This document shows, in pieces, positions 11,714 through 24,306 of a DNA stretch of 64,000 bases; position 1 is the stretch's first letter, and every line of letters begins with the position of its first letter. A model generated the notes under the pieces. The model made no database searches. It saw nothing but the letters and a program-made list of their open reading frames with translations, and had not been told where the DNA came from. Made by a program: the position numbers and the translations under genes. This stretch comes from Polytrichum commune (lineage: Eukaryota > Streptophyta > Polytrichopsida > Polytrichales > Polytrichaceae), in assembly GCA_950295325.1 (NCBI GenBank), contig OX485804.1:42098001-42162000 (forward strand), written 5' to 3'.

Positions 11714-13648
11714 TAATAAAATTTCAAAATTGCAATCGCAAAATGAGAAAATAAAATATGTAGTCGTTTAACGTATGTAGATCACGCTAGTCAAAAGAAC
11801 CGCAACTGATTTCGACTGTGATTTTTTTAAGCATTATTTTCTACTAGTGTAGATGTCAATATAAGATATAAGTGTAGTTGTTTATATCTTTGGATATATT
11901 ATTGACACCCTAGGCATAGTAGGTGAATCGTTTTAGAATTCATATAGAGAATGGGTAGGATTGTGGACCTAATCAACAAATTTGTAGGATGGAAGAAATG
12001 AGTGATGGCAATAAATTGAAGTGTGGTGCTAGGCATTTTAGACATAGCAAAAGTGTAGTTAAAATTTGCAAAGAGAGAATTGTTTGTCAAATCTATTACA
12101 AGTCATCCAAAGATAAGTAGTGTGTCTCCCCATGCATTTGGGGGGGGGGTGTACAATTGTCGTAGATTTGGAAGATGTTCAAAATGTTTGTCAATTCCAA
12201 TTTCTAGAGAGGTGAAACGGGAACCTCTAGTGTTGTTTCAAAGTTAATATGAACATGTTTGTAATTGGAAGTAGAAATCTTAATTTATGGCTTGCATTGT
12301 TTCCAAAGTTTCTTGAAAATGAGATTTATCAATGGTGCAAATGCCAAAACACATATACAAAGTGTTCTTTGGATAGGGCGAGTGGATATACGAGAGTTTG
12401 AAGTGGGATTATAACCACGTGCATGAAGGAGATTCGCAAACAAGGTTGCTTTGTACTTATGCTGGAATCAGATTGCTTAGAAGTGCTCCAAAACATCTGA
12501 AATTTTTACCACATGTAAAGAACATTATGACCCTTATGTGGAATTTGTTTCGTCAAGTTCTGAGGTGTGGAAAAAAAGATATGGGACTTTGAAGTCTCCA
12601 AGCAATGAGATTGGGCCCAAAAACTGAAATTTTTGTTCACTCAAAGAATTCGCCAAAAATCCAATCCTTCGTCATTTTCCGATCGGAAAAGACCATTGGA
12701 TCCATCTCGCAAAAACAGCCAGGGTCCTCTCCCCGCAAATTTGGGTTTCTTTGGAACAATCTCATCCAATTTGCACTTCTCTACAATCAAAAGCCCCCTG
12801 GGGGCCTTACGGTCCTTTAGGGGTTAACTTCCAAAGTCATAAAGAGTTTAGAGCGAAAGACATAGAAGAGAATAAACGTTGACCATGCGATCAGCGTGAT
12901 TGGAATGCCCATTCGACCCACCCTTGGTATTATGCCCTCAAAAGACACATGTTATGCTAACCATAATTTTGGTTGTATTGAATCCTTGGAAGTTAAACAT
13001 TTCATGATTTGGTTGGTGCTGGAATTGCGGCAACAAATCAAGTCCAAAAGAACCAATTGTGTTTTCGTCACGAGACACGGGGCATATAACTTCACATGAA
13101 TGACTTGGACAAGATCCAAAGGAAATGACAACGGTTCCAAGCATAAAGTTTTCAATTGAGAGATGGAGTACATTCTTTTGTATGACATAAACTACCATAG
13201 TTTGTTTTTTGGTTTTTTGAAATACATCATCATAATGTAATATATAATACGTTTGGGGGAGTGAATTGTGGGAAATAAAGATACCCTGCAAGGTTGTAGT
13301 TGAGCATAGGTGTCCGTGTTCCCCATAATGCATTTTGGGGAATGCATTGCCAAACGTAAAGGCCGAAGGACAAATTTCAACACCTTTGACTAGTTGAGAA
13401 ACAACAACATGTCATGCCCATAAACACAATGCACTCTAAAATACGCAAGGTGCATTATGCAAAGTAAAGTTGTCTCAAATTACAAAGGAAAAACTCGGCT
13501 TGGGTCTTCACAAAACCTTTGACAAGGATTTCAAGGGGAACGCATTTGCCCTATGCCGTCTCCAAATGCAATGGAAACGTTAAAGAGATTGAAGAAAGAG
13601 TTCCAACGAGCTCCCATTATCCAACCCCTGAATCGGGATAAGTCGTTT
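11714..13648. other. Intergenic DNA, no gene recognised
   Basis: Contains a 10-base G run near 12,140-12,149 and overlapping minus-strand frames at 12,938-13,333, none with a recognisable domain. A weak inverted pair (about 12,577 and 12,842) was not convincing enough to call. Confidence 0.35.
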
Positions 13649-13651
13649 TTA

Positions 13652-14219
13652 GGGCCGCTTCACACTATGGCCAAATGTCAAGAGGCCATCGATTTTCACA
13701 AGTTAGATTGCAAGAAACCAAGAATTCGGCCTCTCGACCCTTCACACCAAAGGCCAAAGTCCAAAGGCCGTCGCAACTTAAAATGCTTACATGGCAATAA
13801 TTTTTTGACCAAGGTAACAAACTCTAGAAGGAAGTTGGGTCAGACGGGAATGGAAACCCAAACTATGGTCGAGAGGCTGTCGATTTTTTTTCCATAAAAA
13901 ATTCGAACATTGACAAGATCTTGGTTGTTAGATTAGAGGGGTTGTTTTCGGCAAGGAATAAAGTGGAACGCTCCTTCCTCCTTTGGACTTTGGGCTTTGC
14001 CTTTGGAGGCTTCAAACTATGGCCGTTCAAGTCGAGAGACTGTGGAAGTTCAAGACAAAAGGTTTGGACTTTGGGCTTGGCCTTTGGAGGCTTCACACCA
14101 TGGCTCCAATTCCTATGTCTAATTGGCTATTTTCAACCCATTTCTTTGGACTCTGAGCAAAGTTATGCTATTCATTCCCACGGCCTCTCGACTTGGATGG
14201 CCATAGTGTGAAGCGGCCC
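13652..14219. mobile_element. Intact PIF/Harbinger-type MITE (568 bp)
   Basis: Perfect 21-bp terminal inverted repeats beginning GGGCCGCTTCACACTATGG, with TTA duplications at 13,649-13,651 and 14,220-14,222. Internal copies of the motif (for example 'ggaggcttcacaccatgg') suggest subterminal repeats. No coding capacity. Perfect ends and duplication suggest relatively recent movement. Confidence 0.9.
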
Positions 14220-14619
14220 TTAATGTTTACAAATGCTCCGGGAGAAGGTATGGGAGTAGTTTACACTCGTAATTGATTATGTAGTTACCGGGAGTTAATT
14301 TATTATATCAATACCAATGTACGGTTATTGATAACCTTCTAAATACTACATGGATGCTCTAGGCATTTAGTAGGGTAGGTGAGACATTCTAGTAGTCAAG
14401 TAGGGAGTTGCTAAGTTTGTTGACTTGGTAAGAGATTGAGTCGTTGTGATGGTGGACTTAGACTCCACCACGGCGAGGAATCCTAAGAGGATTTGACCTC
14501 CGAGGAAGAGAATGAATCCTTCGCAAAGACAATATCTACCACATGGAAAGAATAGTGATTAGATCTTCAAGAACGGTAGATTTGGGTAACTATGAGGGTA
14601 GTTGACTACATAGTAGGAA

Positions 14620-15029
14620 CACGGGTAGATCACTCCATTGTCAAGTTGAACACCACGTGCGACCAAAAAAAACCTTCTTTTGGTAAGTTGCACCACCAAA
14701 ATGGGTCAAATTTTATCAAATTTTTTTTCATGAGTAGATATACACAGTACCTATGACATAGTCAAAAAATGGTAACTAAATTTGATGATTTGTTTTTTTC
14801 ATAAAACATACCGTTTCTAACTAGAATGACATAGAATTGAACTAAAAAAATTACTAAAAAACAAAGATGACTAAAATTTTCAAATAAGTATACAAAAGAT
14901 ACTATCAATGGTTATGTATATGTAGAAAAAAATATCATAAATTTTAAAACTATATATGGCATGTAATATAGGGGTAGCAAACTTTGTTTGCACGTGGTGT
15001 CAACTTGACAATGAAGTGACCTCCCCGTG
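14620..15029. mobile_element. hAT-like foldback MITE (410 bp)
   Basis: Inverted repeats of about 40 bp start CACGGG at both ends and contain CATTGTCAAGTTG and CACCACGTGC. The perfect 8-bp direct repeat AGTAGGAA flanks it at 14,612-14,619 and 15,030-15,037. The 8-bp duplication and CA-starting termini fit the hAT superfamily. No coding capacity. Confidence 0.85.
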
Positions 15030-15037
15030 AGTAGGAA

Positions 15038-16046
15038 GGAAAGCTAGCATGTGAGCGGTGAGCAATAACACGAGATATATGTATTAAGTTATTATGGATT
15101 TCATCTTTTATAACTTGTCAAGGGGTCTACTACGATGTAATGAACCTTTTGTAAATATGGAATAAACCTGGTCTTACCATAGCTTGAATGTTAGTACGAG
15201 GGCCTTGAAAATAACTACAATTGCCTACATATGTTGAAGGTTCGTAAAGTATACATTTGAATAATGTATGAACATCATAAAATGATTAGGTGTTATTCAT
15301 TATCAATGCTTGACAAAAACTTCAACGCAGCATGATGCACATGACCTTGTTGTAGGTTAAAATTAGGGTTGTCTACATGACGGTGTTTGTCATGTAGTCA
15401 ACCTAGCATAAATAATGAATAAGTGATACACGTGTTTGTAATACACCCCTTCACATTTCTTCCCCACCTTGGCTTTAGAGCACATCCTAGTGTAGTTGGA
15501 GCAAGTGTCTCGCAAACGCATCTTGAGAATCAGATGATGGGCACACGGGTGGTTTTATCATTGTCAAATACAAGGGTCATTATGGCACGTATGGGAGCAC
15601 CTTAACCATGACGACGCAACACCCATTGTAAGTATTGCACTCTTGCATTTGTTCCTATGCTATGCATTTAAGTGTGTATGGATTGCAACAAGTTGTCTTG
15701 AAGCACCAAGTTGGGAGGATGGTGTGAATTGGATGGAACACAAATATGAGACCATAATTAAGGGATGTTTTACATAATTCCCAACATTTAATGTGGTGAA
15801 AATACATTGATGTTTTTATTGTTGGAAACCAACATCTTCCAAATTAAAAACCTCGTCCCAAAAGATGATGGTGCCAGTCTTCACCCACAACGTATTTCCC
15901 CAATCACAAAAATAATTCTTCATTGTGAGACAATGATTGATGACTGGTGATTCACTCTTCATTGGATTTCTAAATGGTGCGCATGGATGATTATCAAATA
16001 AAGCCCCTTGTATGCGGAAATTTGTGAAGAAAAACAAAGGCACACC
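15038..16046. other. Intergenic DNA, no gene seen
   Basis: A minus-strand frame at 15,816-16,043 (75 codons) has no recognised similarity and leads into the tandem array. Confidence 0.35.
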
Positions 16047-16284
16047 TACGAATGGTATGTTAGAAAATAAATTAATGTATCTATACTAAGGTTTTCAATT
16101 AAGATGATACTTTAATTATTACATCCTACAAATGGTACGTTAGATAATAAATTATTGTATTTATACTAAGGTTTTCAATTAAGATGATAATTTAATTATT
16201 ACATCCTACAAATGGTACGTTAGATAATAAATTATTGTATTTATACTAAGGTTTTCAATTAAGATGATAATTTGATTATTACAT
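16047..16284. repeat. Three-unit 80-bp tandem repeat
   Basis: Units begin at 16,047, 16,127 and 16,207, exactly 80 bases apart, each starting 'tac(g/a)aatggta' and running to 'attattacat'. Units 2 and 3 are nearly identical; unit 1 differs at several positions. There are no spacers of independent sequence, so this is not a CRISPR array. Confidence 0.92.
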
Positions 16285-16432
16285 ACATAATATAGATATC
16301 ATGGAAAGAATATGTCTTTAGGTTTTAAGAGATTTTTTTTCTCCCATATGAACTAACTCATGATAATTTGACATTACACCATATGATTATGTTCATGCAT
16401 GTAAGAGAAGTGGTCACCACCTTGTGGCCTTG

Positions 16433-16590
16433 GAGGGTGATACAACCATATTTGATGCCATTTTGTCTCTATTGTGTGTAGAGATTCCTCTCTTAACATG
16501 TGGAAGTGTATCTCACACTACATCCCTCGCGGGTAAAGACGAACTTGTCCGGAAGGTTGCACAACGTTATTGCATTTGTAAGTAAGTCTC
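16433..16590 (+). pseudogene. Short coding-like fragment, possibly shared with 17,508-17,658
   Basis: A frame reading EGDTTIFDAILSLLCVEIPL and ending VAQRYCICK is followed by a stop. A second fragment at 17,508-17,658 reads KGDDAIFNAIPTPPC and ends NVAKFSHISE with two in-frame stops. The shared GD..IF.AI spacing suggests two decayed copies of one source sequence. I do not recognise the source. Confidence 0.25.
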
Positions 16591-17662
16591 TACTTGTCAT
16601 TTGATATGTGAATTATGTTGTATTGCACATGAGTACAATTTCAAGTATCCTCTATTTCTATTATGTGTGAACGTAATCATGAGCCAACTGCAATCCCTCC
16701 CATCTTGATGTTACTTCCTCACATATAGAGAATGTGGCACATGTTACGGTGGCTACCTCAACACTAGTTGTTTATTGAAGATCCTAACGGTTGGTTGTGT
16801 TGGCATATGTAGATGACAAGGCATAAGAGAGTAGCGAAGAGGATAATGAGAATGTATAGCATTATAGTTAGTCTTAGACAATATGAGTGGATTTGTGTGG
16901 GTTGGATTTCATGTTATTGCTTTGAATAAATCATAACTAGTGGACTTGGTTGTGTGTGCCAATATCATCTTCCCCCACCACCATTTAATCAAATACGAAT
17001 GTGTTGGCAAGTGTTATTTAATCCCATTGTGTAACACTTTATTGATCACAACAATACATTCTAAAATGCATATAAATTTGATTGGTGAATGGAGTAACCA
17101 TATAAATTATCCATACTTGTGTACATGGTCCAACTTTTCATGGCAAATAATCTACGGTTATAGGACACATGTGACCCTAATTCCATTTAATTTTTTTCCA
17201 TCATTGCTCATATGTTACCACTCATTGCTCACCGCTCATATGATATGATTCCCCCCCTCGAAGCTTGTGGATACTCACACTTCAACGGCATAAACCCAAT
17301 TGGTACCTACTCACAATCGATGTCTTTGCATCCTTGTTTATTGGGTCAATTTACAAAAATTTAAACTTTCAATCATTTTATTGTGAGTGGAACTTGGCTA
17401 TCGTGCAATTTCTTTTGGATTCATGTATTGTAACATGTAAAAGATTTTGTGTTGGTGGCGGCTTATAGGGATTATACCTTTCACACAATCCATTAAATTG
17501 ATTGAGTTCAAGGGAGATGATGCCATCTTCAATGCCATCCCAACTCCTCCGTGTGACGATACTCCTCCCCACACAACTGCAAGTGCACCTTAGATGGTCT
17601 CGCTTATTGATGACGGCACACCTATTTAGAACGTTGCAAAGTTCTCTCACATTAGTGAGTAA

Positions 17663-18205
17663 GGGCCGCTTTACACTAGGAGTCGAGGCCATCAAAAGTT
17701 GGGGCCGTTTCAATCTAAATTTGAGCCCTAATGGCCTCAAGGTCGGCCTCAAGTGGTCATTTTAATAATAATATAACCGGGGCCTCGACTCCTAGTGTAA
17801 AGGCCTCGGGGCCAAAGAGTCAAGGCCGTTGTATAAAGATAGAGAGAGATAGAGAATGACAAGAAGAGAAGAAGCTAAAGAAAGAGTGGACCAAGAAGAG
17901 CCGTTCAATTTCCAATCCATCCTCCGGTGCCGATCTCTTGTCAAAATAATACTTTAATGAAAAAATCATATTTTATTGAAATTTGGAAACGGCCCCAATG
18001 CCATGAATTGGCCTTCCATTCTCGGCGGACCCAATTTTTGGAGTTGGGGCCGTGTCATATCTTGTCCCCTAAACATTAAAATAATTTTCCGACTTTCGGT
18101 CTCGACTCCTAGTGTAAAGGCTTTGGGGCCGATTTCCAAATTTCAACCAATGGGGAACAAGGATTTGGCTTCAAAACGGCCTTGACTCCTAGTGTAAAGC
18201 GGCCC
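17663..18205. mobile_element. Intact PIF/Harbinger-type MITE (543 bp), second subfamily
   Basis: Near-perfect inverted repeats of about 28 bp beginning GGGCCGCTTTACACTAGGAG, with TAA duplications at 17,660-17,662 and 18,206-18,208. Internal 'actcctagtgtaaagg' copies recall the structure of the 13,652 element, but the interior sequence differs, so this is a sister subfamily. Non-coding. Confidence 0.9.
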
Positions 18206-18208
18206 TAA

Positions 18209-19165
18209 GTTTGCCATATATTGTGTGTTGCTATTTTCCATAATTGTGAGATTTTGAAGTCCCTCAACATGCTAATTTCCAATGATGATGATGTCCATAT
18301 CTATTTTGTATCTAGCAAAATGATGAATGTGTTGCCTCCTCCAAGTTGGATAGTTTCCCATCATATGACGAAGTTGTTGTTTTAATGGGAGTAACCTTAT
18401 GTTGACGTGACGTGGAGTTGTCATGTGGTGTTTGTAGTGCATGCTCTTGATTTTTTTTTGCTCATTATTCTCTTTATTACAATTATGTCTAGTTGTTTGC
18501 AATTATAAAACCTAAGACCAATCGTTTATCTCCTCCTCGTGCATTTGCAGCCCTCTTTAATTTTTAATAATCAAATTATTATAAAAAACATAGTATGTCC
18601 GTAAACATGTGTAAATTTACTAAATTTGACCTCGCTGCTCACATGCTACCAGTCGTCACTCGTGTGCTAGGTTCCCTCACGCATTCTTAAATCCAACAAC
18701 CACTCCACTACAACATAGTCACGAGCATCACCAACACCACCACCTCCCTTGCCTCAACAACATGGCAACAAGGGCAACATGCCAAACATATTAAGCTTTG
18801 CACACAAATTTGTGCATGGTAGGGACAACATTGAGTTGGTCAAGTTGCGCAAAAACAAGAAAGTGGTTGAGCACAGTCACATTGAAAGGTCTTAAGGGTT
18901 GCAATAGAGATCGAGGCTTAGCATGGCCAAAACCAATGGGACATGGCAACCATTAAAGGAAATGGAAGGTTTAGGTGGTCCGAGTTCGGTCCTTTATGCA
19001 AGTGGATTTCCCTAGTCAACGCTCTATACATATACGCAACCCATTTTTAGGTCCCAATATTGGAGATCATGGACTGCACCTAACTTTGGTGGCCATAAGA
19101 CATGGATCCTCATGTTTTTGACCATTGAGATTTTCGACCTTCTTTTAGTTACAAGTAGATCATTG
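18209..19165. other. Intergenic DNA, nothing recognised
   Basis: No gene, repeat boundary or RNA gene could be supported. Confidence 0.4.
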
Positions 19166-19516
19166 CCCTGGGCTGGATCACATATCTTCATTCAGCTGGG
19201 CTCTGCCCCTCCCACGCTTCCTTCACTGCCCGGTCTTCCTGCCTGCACCTGTGAGCTTTTCCCTGCTAGAAACCAATGTGACAATACCCGATCATTTAAG
19301 CCATTAAGCTCCTTTGGCATGTGAAGGAACTACATCAACTAACTTGAGAATAATGAGAGTGATGTCAACTTGAATATTTGTAATTTTGATAAGGTATTGT
19401 CACATTGGTTCCCAACGAGGAAAAGTTCCCACATAGGTGCGGACAGGAAGACCGGGCAGTGAAGGAGGCGTGGGAGAGGCGGGGCCCAACCGAATGAAGA
19501 TGTGATCTAGCCTGGG
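19166..19516. mobile_element. Foldback element with ~130-bp arms, copy 1
   Basis: The first and last ~130 bases are inverted copies of each other (arms include GGATCACAT, CTTCATTC, CACTGCCCGGTCTTCC and AACCAATGTGACAATACC). A second copy occupies 55,338-55,689. No clear target duplication was found, so the superfamily is open. The long arms could form double-stranded RNA if transcribed. Confidence 0.8.
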
Positions 19517-21489
19517 ACTAAATCATTTGAAGTGATCAAGTTATCAATGTGTATCTTTAGACGTAAACACTTCACGAGCCATACGTAGAGGACGGGTAAC
19601 CATTCATGAAAGTTTACGCCCAAGCCTTTGAAGGTGACAACAATTTTGATAGTTTTGACAAGAGAAACAAAATTGGTAAAAAAAAATGTTGGGTTTTAGC
19701 TAGATTCGAATCATAGCATGTTGTTTAGCTTGTCCTACTAGGATGGGTGGGCCAAGCTAGCCTTGCATAGGGCAATCATCGATTTGGGACAACAAGCTCC
19801 ATGTGCATACACTACTTTAGATTATGAGATTCTTTTGAAGTTTTTGAAATGGGAAGAGGAGGTCCGAAAAATTTCATCCAACTTTTAAAATAGGCTTTGA
19901 TACATGACAAGGTAACGAGCTCTTAATAGAAAGTTTTCTCAAAGAAGGATCAAACTCACAATTTGTTCTTCTTTGAGGGCCTTTACGGATAACTCTACAA
20001 ATTGGAGTCGGTTTTATATTGTACACATATTCTAATCATATGAACTTTCATAAATTCTATGGACTTCCTTGTAAATGGAAAAACCTAGGGTGCCTAGATG
20101 GTGACCCATGTTTTAGAAAAGAATGTCTTCAAATGATTTTGAGGATGTATTTAGAACATTCTAAAATTTTACAATTCAACCACATTTGATATTAATGGAT
20201 TCCTCTCAATGCCTTCTTTCTAGACATATTTATGGGATGCTACTCATCTTTGTGTTGTAGCAAATCGTTGATTCATTAGAAGCGATTTGGAGATCATTGA
20301 GATAAAAGTGAGAGTTGCCACCATGGGATAATTTCATGTAGATACCAATTGTGATTCACACAAATTATCTTTTCAAGCTTCAAAATCAAGCTTGAGATAC
20401 AAAAGTTTACATTTCAGAGTGAATATTTCCTATTTGTTAAGGTAACCTTTAGCACTATGTTTTAAGAACATGACCTTGGTAAACCAATCTATAAAAGATA
20501 GACTAGTTGGCCATAGATTATGAGAGTGGCCATAAATGGCACTTTAGTGGTTGACGTCAAATTTGTCCTTAATGGAACTAGTTGTTAAAGCTAGCACTAG
20601 TTGGTTTTGTTATTTTTCTAATGAGCACTATGTTTACTAGTGGTAGATGTGTGGCCTTAGTAATTTAATTGGCCCATAAATTACTTGTAGATTCCAACTT
20701 ATTAGAATGACATTGTGAATCTTTTACTAGTTGACTATTTCTATGAGTTTATGTGCCAACTGATCATGAACTAGATAGGGGGAAAATGCGTTAGAACAAC
20801 TAGTTACAATATTTTGTCAGGGTATCAACCTACCAAGTTGAACCGTCTAACATATTGTTGTTTTGAAGCATATAAAGGTATTCTTGCCCGTCATTTTGGG
20901 CGGATGGCACCGAAGCTCATTTGCTAATGAGTAGTTGGGTTGAGACTCGTGCTCCTTAAGGTTTGTGTTTAGGGTTAGGGTTTTTGAGAAGAAACGGCAA
21001 TTTGTTGAAGGCAACACGCCCGTTCATCACCATTGACGAATGATACACATAAAACCGTGTTGATGTTTGGGTTTAGGTTGAGTTCAAATATCAATTGTTA
21101 AATAAGTGTAAATTGTTAGTTGATTGACTTGGTAGTTCATCGTCAACAACATTTACATTGTTTATAGCAACATTCCAATTCGTTTGACGAAGTTTGAAAG
21201 AAATTTCACCAAACGTATCTTTTGTTTCGTAACGCAAATTATGTCCAAACGTAACTTTTGATATGAAACGGAGGGAGTATGTGCGAAGATAGCTTGGAGA
21301 GTGTGTGCAAACTTGCGAGTTTCAGATCTGGATGTGAAGCTTTATATATATAGTTTAAACAATCAAATAGATACTTCCATTTGTGATGTTCACTATAATG
21401 ATCTCTAAATTTTGAGCACATAGTTCAATCTTGTTGTAACACATGTCTTTAAAGTTTTCGTTTGTTCTCAACTACAAAGCTTGGTATAC
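19517..21489. other. Intergenic DNA, no gene seen
   Basis: No coding region of note. A telomere-like GGGTTAGGGTTT stretch occurs near 20,970-20,985. Confidence 0.4.
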
Positions 21490-22720
21490 ACACACCAATG
21501 TATAGGGTATGTGGGCCTTAAGTAACCACTATTTTTAATCATATGTTTAATTGAGTTGTGAATGGCAAGGGCCATTATTAAAAGTGGACATCAAAAAGAC
21601 ACGTGATACAATGATATTGGACTATTTCCTTACCATTTTAAGTTCAATTCTTACACAATTGGGATGGTCTATGTGACCATTAATAACATATAGACTATTC
21701 TCTATCTTTTTGCATATGAACTCCAATTATAAAATTTGAAAAGGCAATTTGCGTGGTTTGCAATTGCTAATTATATGAGTCAATTCCTGATCCAATCCAA
21801 CAACGCAATATGTTTGTGGAAATGGAATTGCTAGTGATAGGGCCAACATAACCTTAGGCATCCAATCACGAAGTCTACCAACCATATAAGGCCCACACAC
21901 TTTAGTACTTAGTACTCACCTTATACAAAATGCATCGTTGGCAATTATAGGCGATGTTGATTCCTCCAAGACACACATGTCGAGGACCATAGTGCACTAT
22001 GTGCTCAAAATATAAACACCATTCCAAGTTCAATTGTTAACACACTTGAGAGGGTTAATGTGATCACTTACAGAAGGAAAAACATCTTCAATTTGACCTC
22101 CGATAGCTTTGCATTTGAACTCCAATTTGAAACTTGAAATGACAATTTGCGTGACTCACAGTAGCTAACTAGATGAGAGAATTCCCATTATGATCCAACG
22201 ACAAGTGGCATTCAAAGTGGTTGTGCTAGGGCCACCATACCCCTAGGTGTCTACTCAAGAAACCTGGTGACCTCATAAGGCCCACACACAAAACGTATTG
22301 TTGCCAACATGCGTACAATTGGTGATCGTGAATAGGTGACGATGGTTTCTCCAATACACACATGTTGAGGATTGCCCAACATATTGCACTGTGTGCTCAA
22401 AATACATACACACATTCTAGGTTCAACTGTTAACACACTTGGGAGGATCTACATGATCATTCAAAGAAAAAAAAAACAGAGTTCATTTTGACTTTCTATA
22501 TCTTTTGCATATGAACTCCGATTACAAATTTTCGATGAACAATATGCGCGATCCACAATTGCTAGCAAGATGAGACGATTCCCGATCCAATCCGACGGCG
22601 AGAAATGCGTGTGGAGTTGGAAGTACCCGTGATAGGGCCAACAATAACCCTAGGTGTCCAATTAGGAAGCTTGAACGACCACATAAGGTCCACACACCTT
22701 AACTTACCTTACCTCATTCA
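21490..22720. repeat. Dispersed repeat 'R1', three diverged tandem copies
   Basis: Three successive units share the phrases 'ttgcatatgaactcc', 'gatccaatcc', 'gatagggcca' and 'aaggcccacacac' at about 21,490-21,900, 22,020-22,290 and 22,380-22,700. Another copy lies in an intron at 35,100-35,560, with fragments near 43,060-43,220, 50,070-50,420, 51,830-51,980 and 62,500-62,640. No terminal structure or coding region was found. Confidence 0.65.
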
Positions 22721-23171
22721 ACCAAAGTGTGTAAGTACTGTTGGCAACATGCTTGTTGGTGGTTGTAAGTGAGAGGTGATGAGGATTCCCCCAAGACACA
22801 CACATGCCCAACAGATGATTGATGCTGCACCACGAAATTCCGGATTCAAAATTGGGAGAGAAAGAACGACTCAAACTACCCTTAACTCTACTCAACAGAA
22901 TTTCATCAAGGAAAAAGGATCTCAACTTTACTTAGTATCCGAAACCATCGTCTGTTGCTGTGAAAATTCGGACGGTTGCCCTACGCATTGAATGATTTCC
23001 TTCAGAAACTCAATCTTGCATTACAGATAGGTGGCAATCGGTACTTAAAACTTAACTTACTCTCTTCTCTCGTTTCGGAGGATCTCACAATACCAGGAGC
23101 AATTTCACTTTAGTTTAAGTAATCAGAGATCATTGTGTGGATAAGTACACGGGGATCAAAGGTACTATTTC

Positions 23172-23209
<38 letters not shown>

Positions 23210-23963
23210 ATTGTTCTTCTTCTTTAATTGATGTCATCACTCCTTGTAAGAAGTTAAGAAGAGGTGAACGAGTACTTATTACTGACCTGACCTACCTGAG
23301 TCCTGACCTGTCCTGACCCGCATGTTCGTCGTGGAACGTTACCTTCGTCGCAGTGAAGACTCCGAAGAGAGTTCCAACTTCCAATGTATGTGTATGATAA
23401 AGTTGATGATTGTCCTTGTCGGTGTCGAAGTGTCCAAAAATATGATGCATGGAACTAAGTGAGTGGTTGATGTAGTACATGGCAAACAGATGACGATGAT
23501 GCAACCCTAGGTGCAAGTTATTATTACCTCCGACGAGTGAGTCGCTGCCATGACTCTGCCGAGGATGGACAGGACGGGACGGACAAGATAGGATGGTAAG
23601 TGACGAGTTCTTGCTTGTACTAAGCTTAAGGTGATTTGGAGGGCAGAAGACGGAGGGAGGGTTTTGTGGCAGGAGGAGAGGGTTTAGGAGTCAGAATGGG
23701 AGTAGTGGTGGTGGTGGTTGGATCAAGCATTGGCCTGCTACAGAGGGCGCAAACGTTTTATCAGGGTTACCAAGGCCATCATCCCGGGAAGGCGTGGATT
23801 GTGCACCGAGGAACAACCTGGATGCATCATGTGATGGCAAGGAGAACCGAAGAGGAGGAGGAGCGTTGAATGTATGTTTGGAAGTACGTAGTATGTGTGT
23901 GCAGGACATTTCGGACATTCAGTGTAAGAAGGAGAGGACGCTCGTTGTTTGTCTGGCTTGCAG
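22721..23963. promoter_or_regulatory. Upstream region and first 5' UTR exon of the MOM1-like gene
   Basis: Contains a TTG microsatellite and the putative transcribed leader that ends with a strong donor (CAG|GTGAGT) at 23,963/23,964. A G-rich frame at 23,636-23,869 is probably leader sequence. The transcription start is not visible. Confidence 0.35.
23172..23208. repeat. (TTG)12 microsatellite
   Basis: Thirty-seven bases of TTG trinucleotide repeat, about 1.1 kb upstream of the MOM1-like start codon. Confidence 0.9.
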
Positions 23964-24023
23964 GTGAGTTGAGGTTAAATCGGGGGTTATGTCATCAATT
24001 GAGTCTCGTAGAGCTTTTCCTCC

Positions 24024-24088
<65 letters not shown>

Positions 24089-24258
24089 CTTTTGTTAATC
24101 AAGCGGTTCTAACCCCGTTGTTTGTAAAACTTTGCACAACGATACTACCAAGGCAGTCTGTGCATTGGGTTTTCCTTGTGGTCGTCAATGATTCCAATGT
24201 GGTGGAATAGGCTTAGGTTGACTGGGGGTTTCATGTTCTCTTTTATTTTATTACGCAG
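23964..24258 (+). other. Predicted 5' UTR intron of the MOM1-like gene
   Basis: A consensus donor CAG|GTGAGT at 23,964 and an acceptor after a T-rich tract (ttttattttattacgcag) ending at 24,258 define an intron just before the first coding exon. The CT tract lies inside it. Predicted from sequence only. Confidence 0.45.
24028..24088 (+). repeat. (CT)n followed by (CTTT)n microsatellite
   Basis: About 40 bases of CT then about 20 of CTTT, inside the putative leader or leader intron of the MOM1-like gene. As in the katanin-like gene, the sense strand carries the pyrimidine tract. Confidence 0.9.
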
Positions 24259-24306
24259 ACTCTTGAGAAGTGGAGAGTGTTATAGACCGAGCTGCCAACC
24301 CTTCGA

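Noticed and set aside
12577-12842. TIR element suggested by TATG(GG)ACTTTG ends
   Set aside because: Only about 15 bp of gapped similarity and no target duplication.
12938-13333. 131-codon minus-strand frame as a gene
   Set aside because: No start context, no domain, and it overlaps two other frames of similar quality in repeat-rich DNA.
16047-16284. CRISPR-like array
   Set aside because: Units are contiguous 80-mers without unique spacers, in a plant nuclear context.
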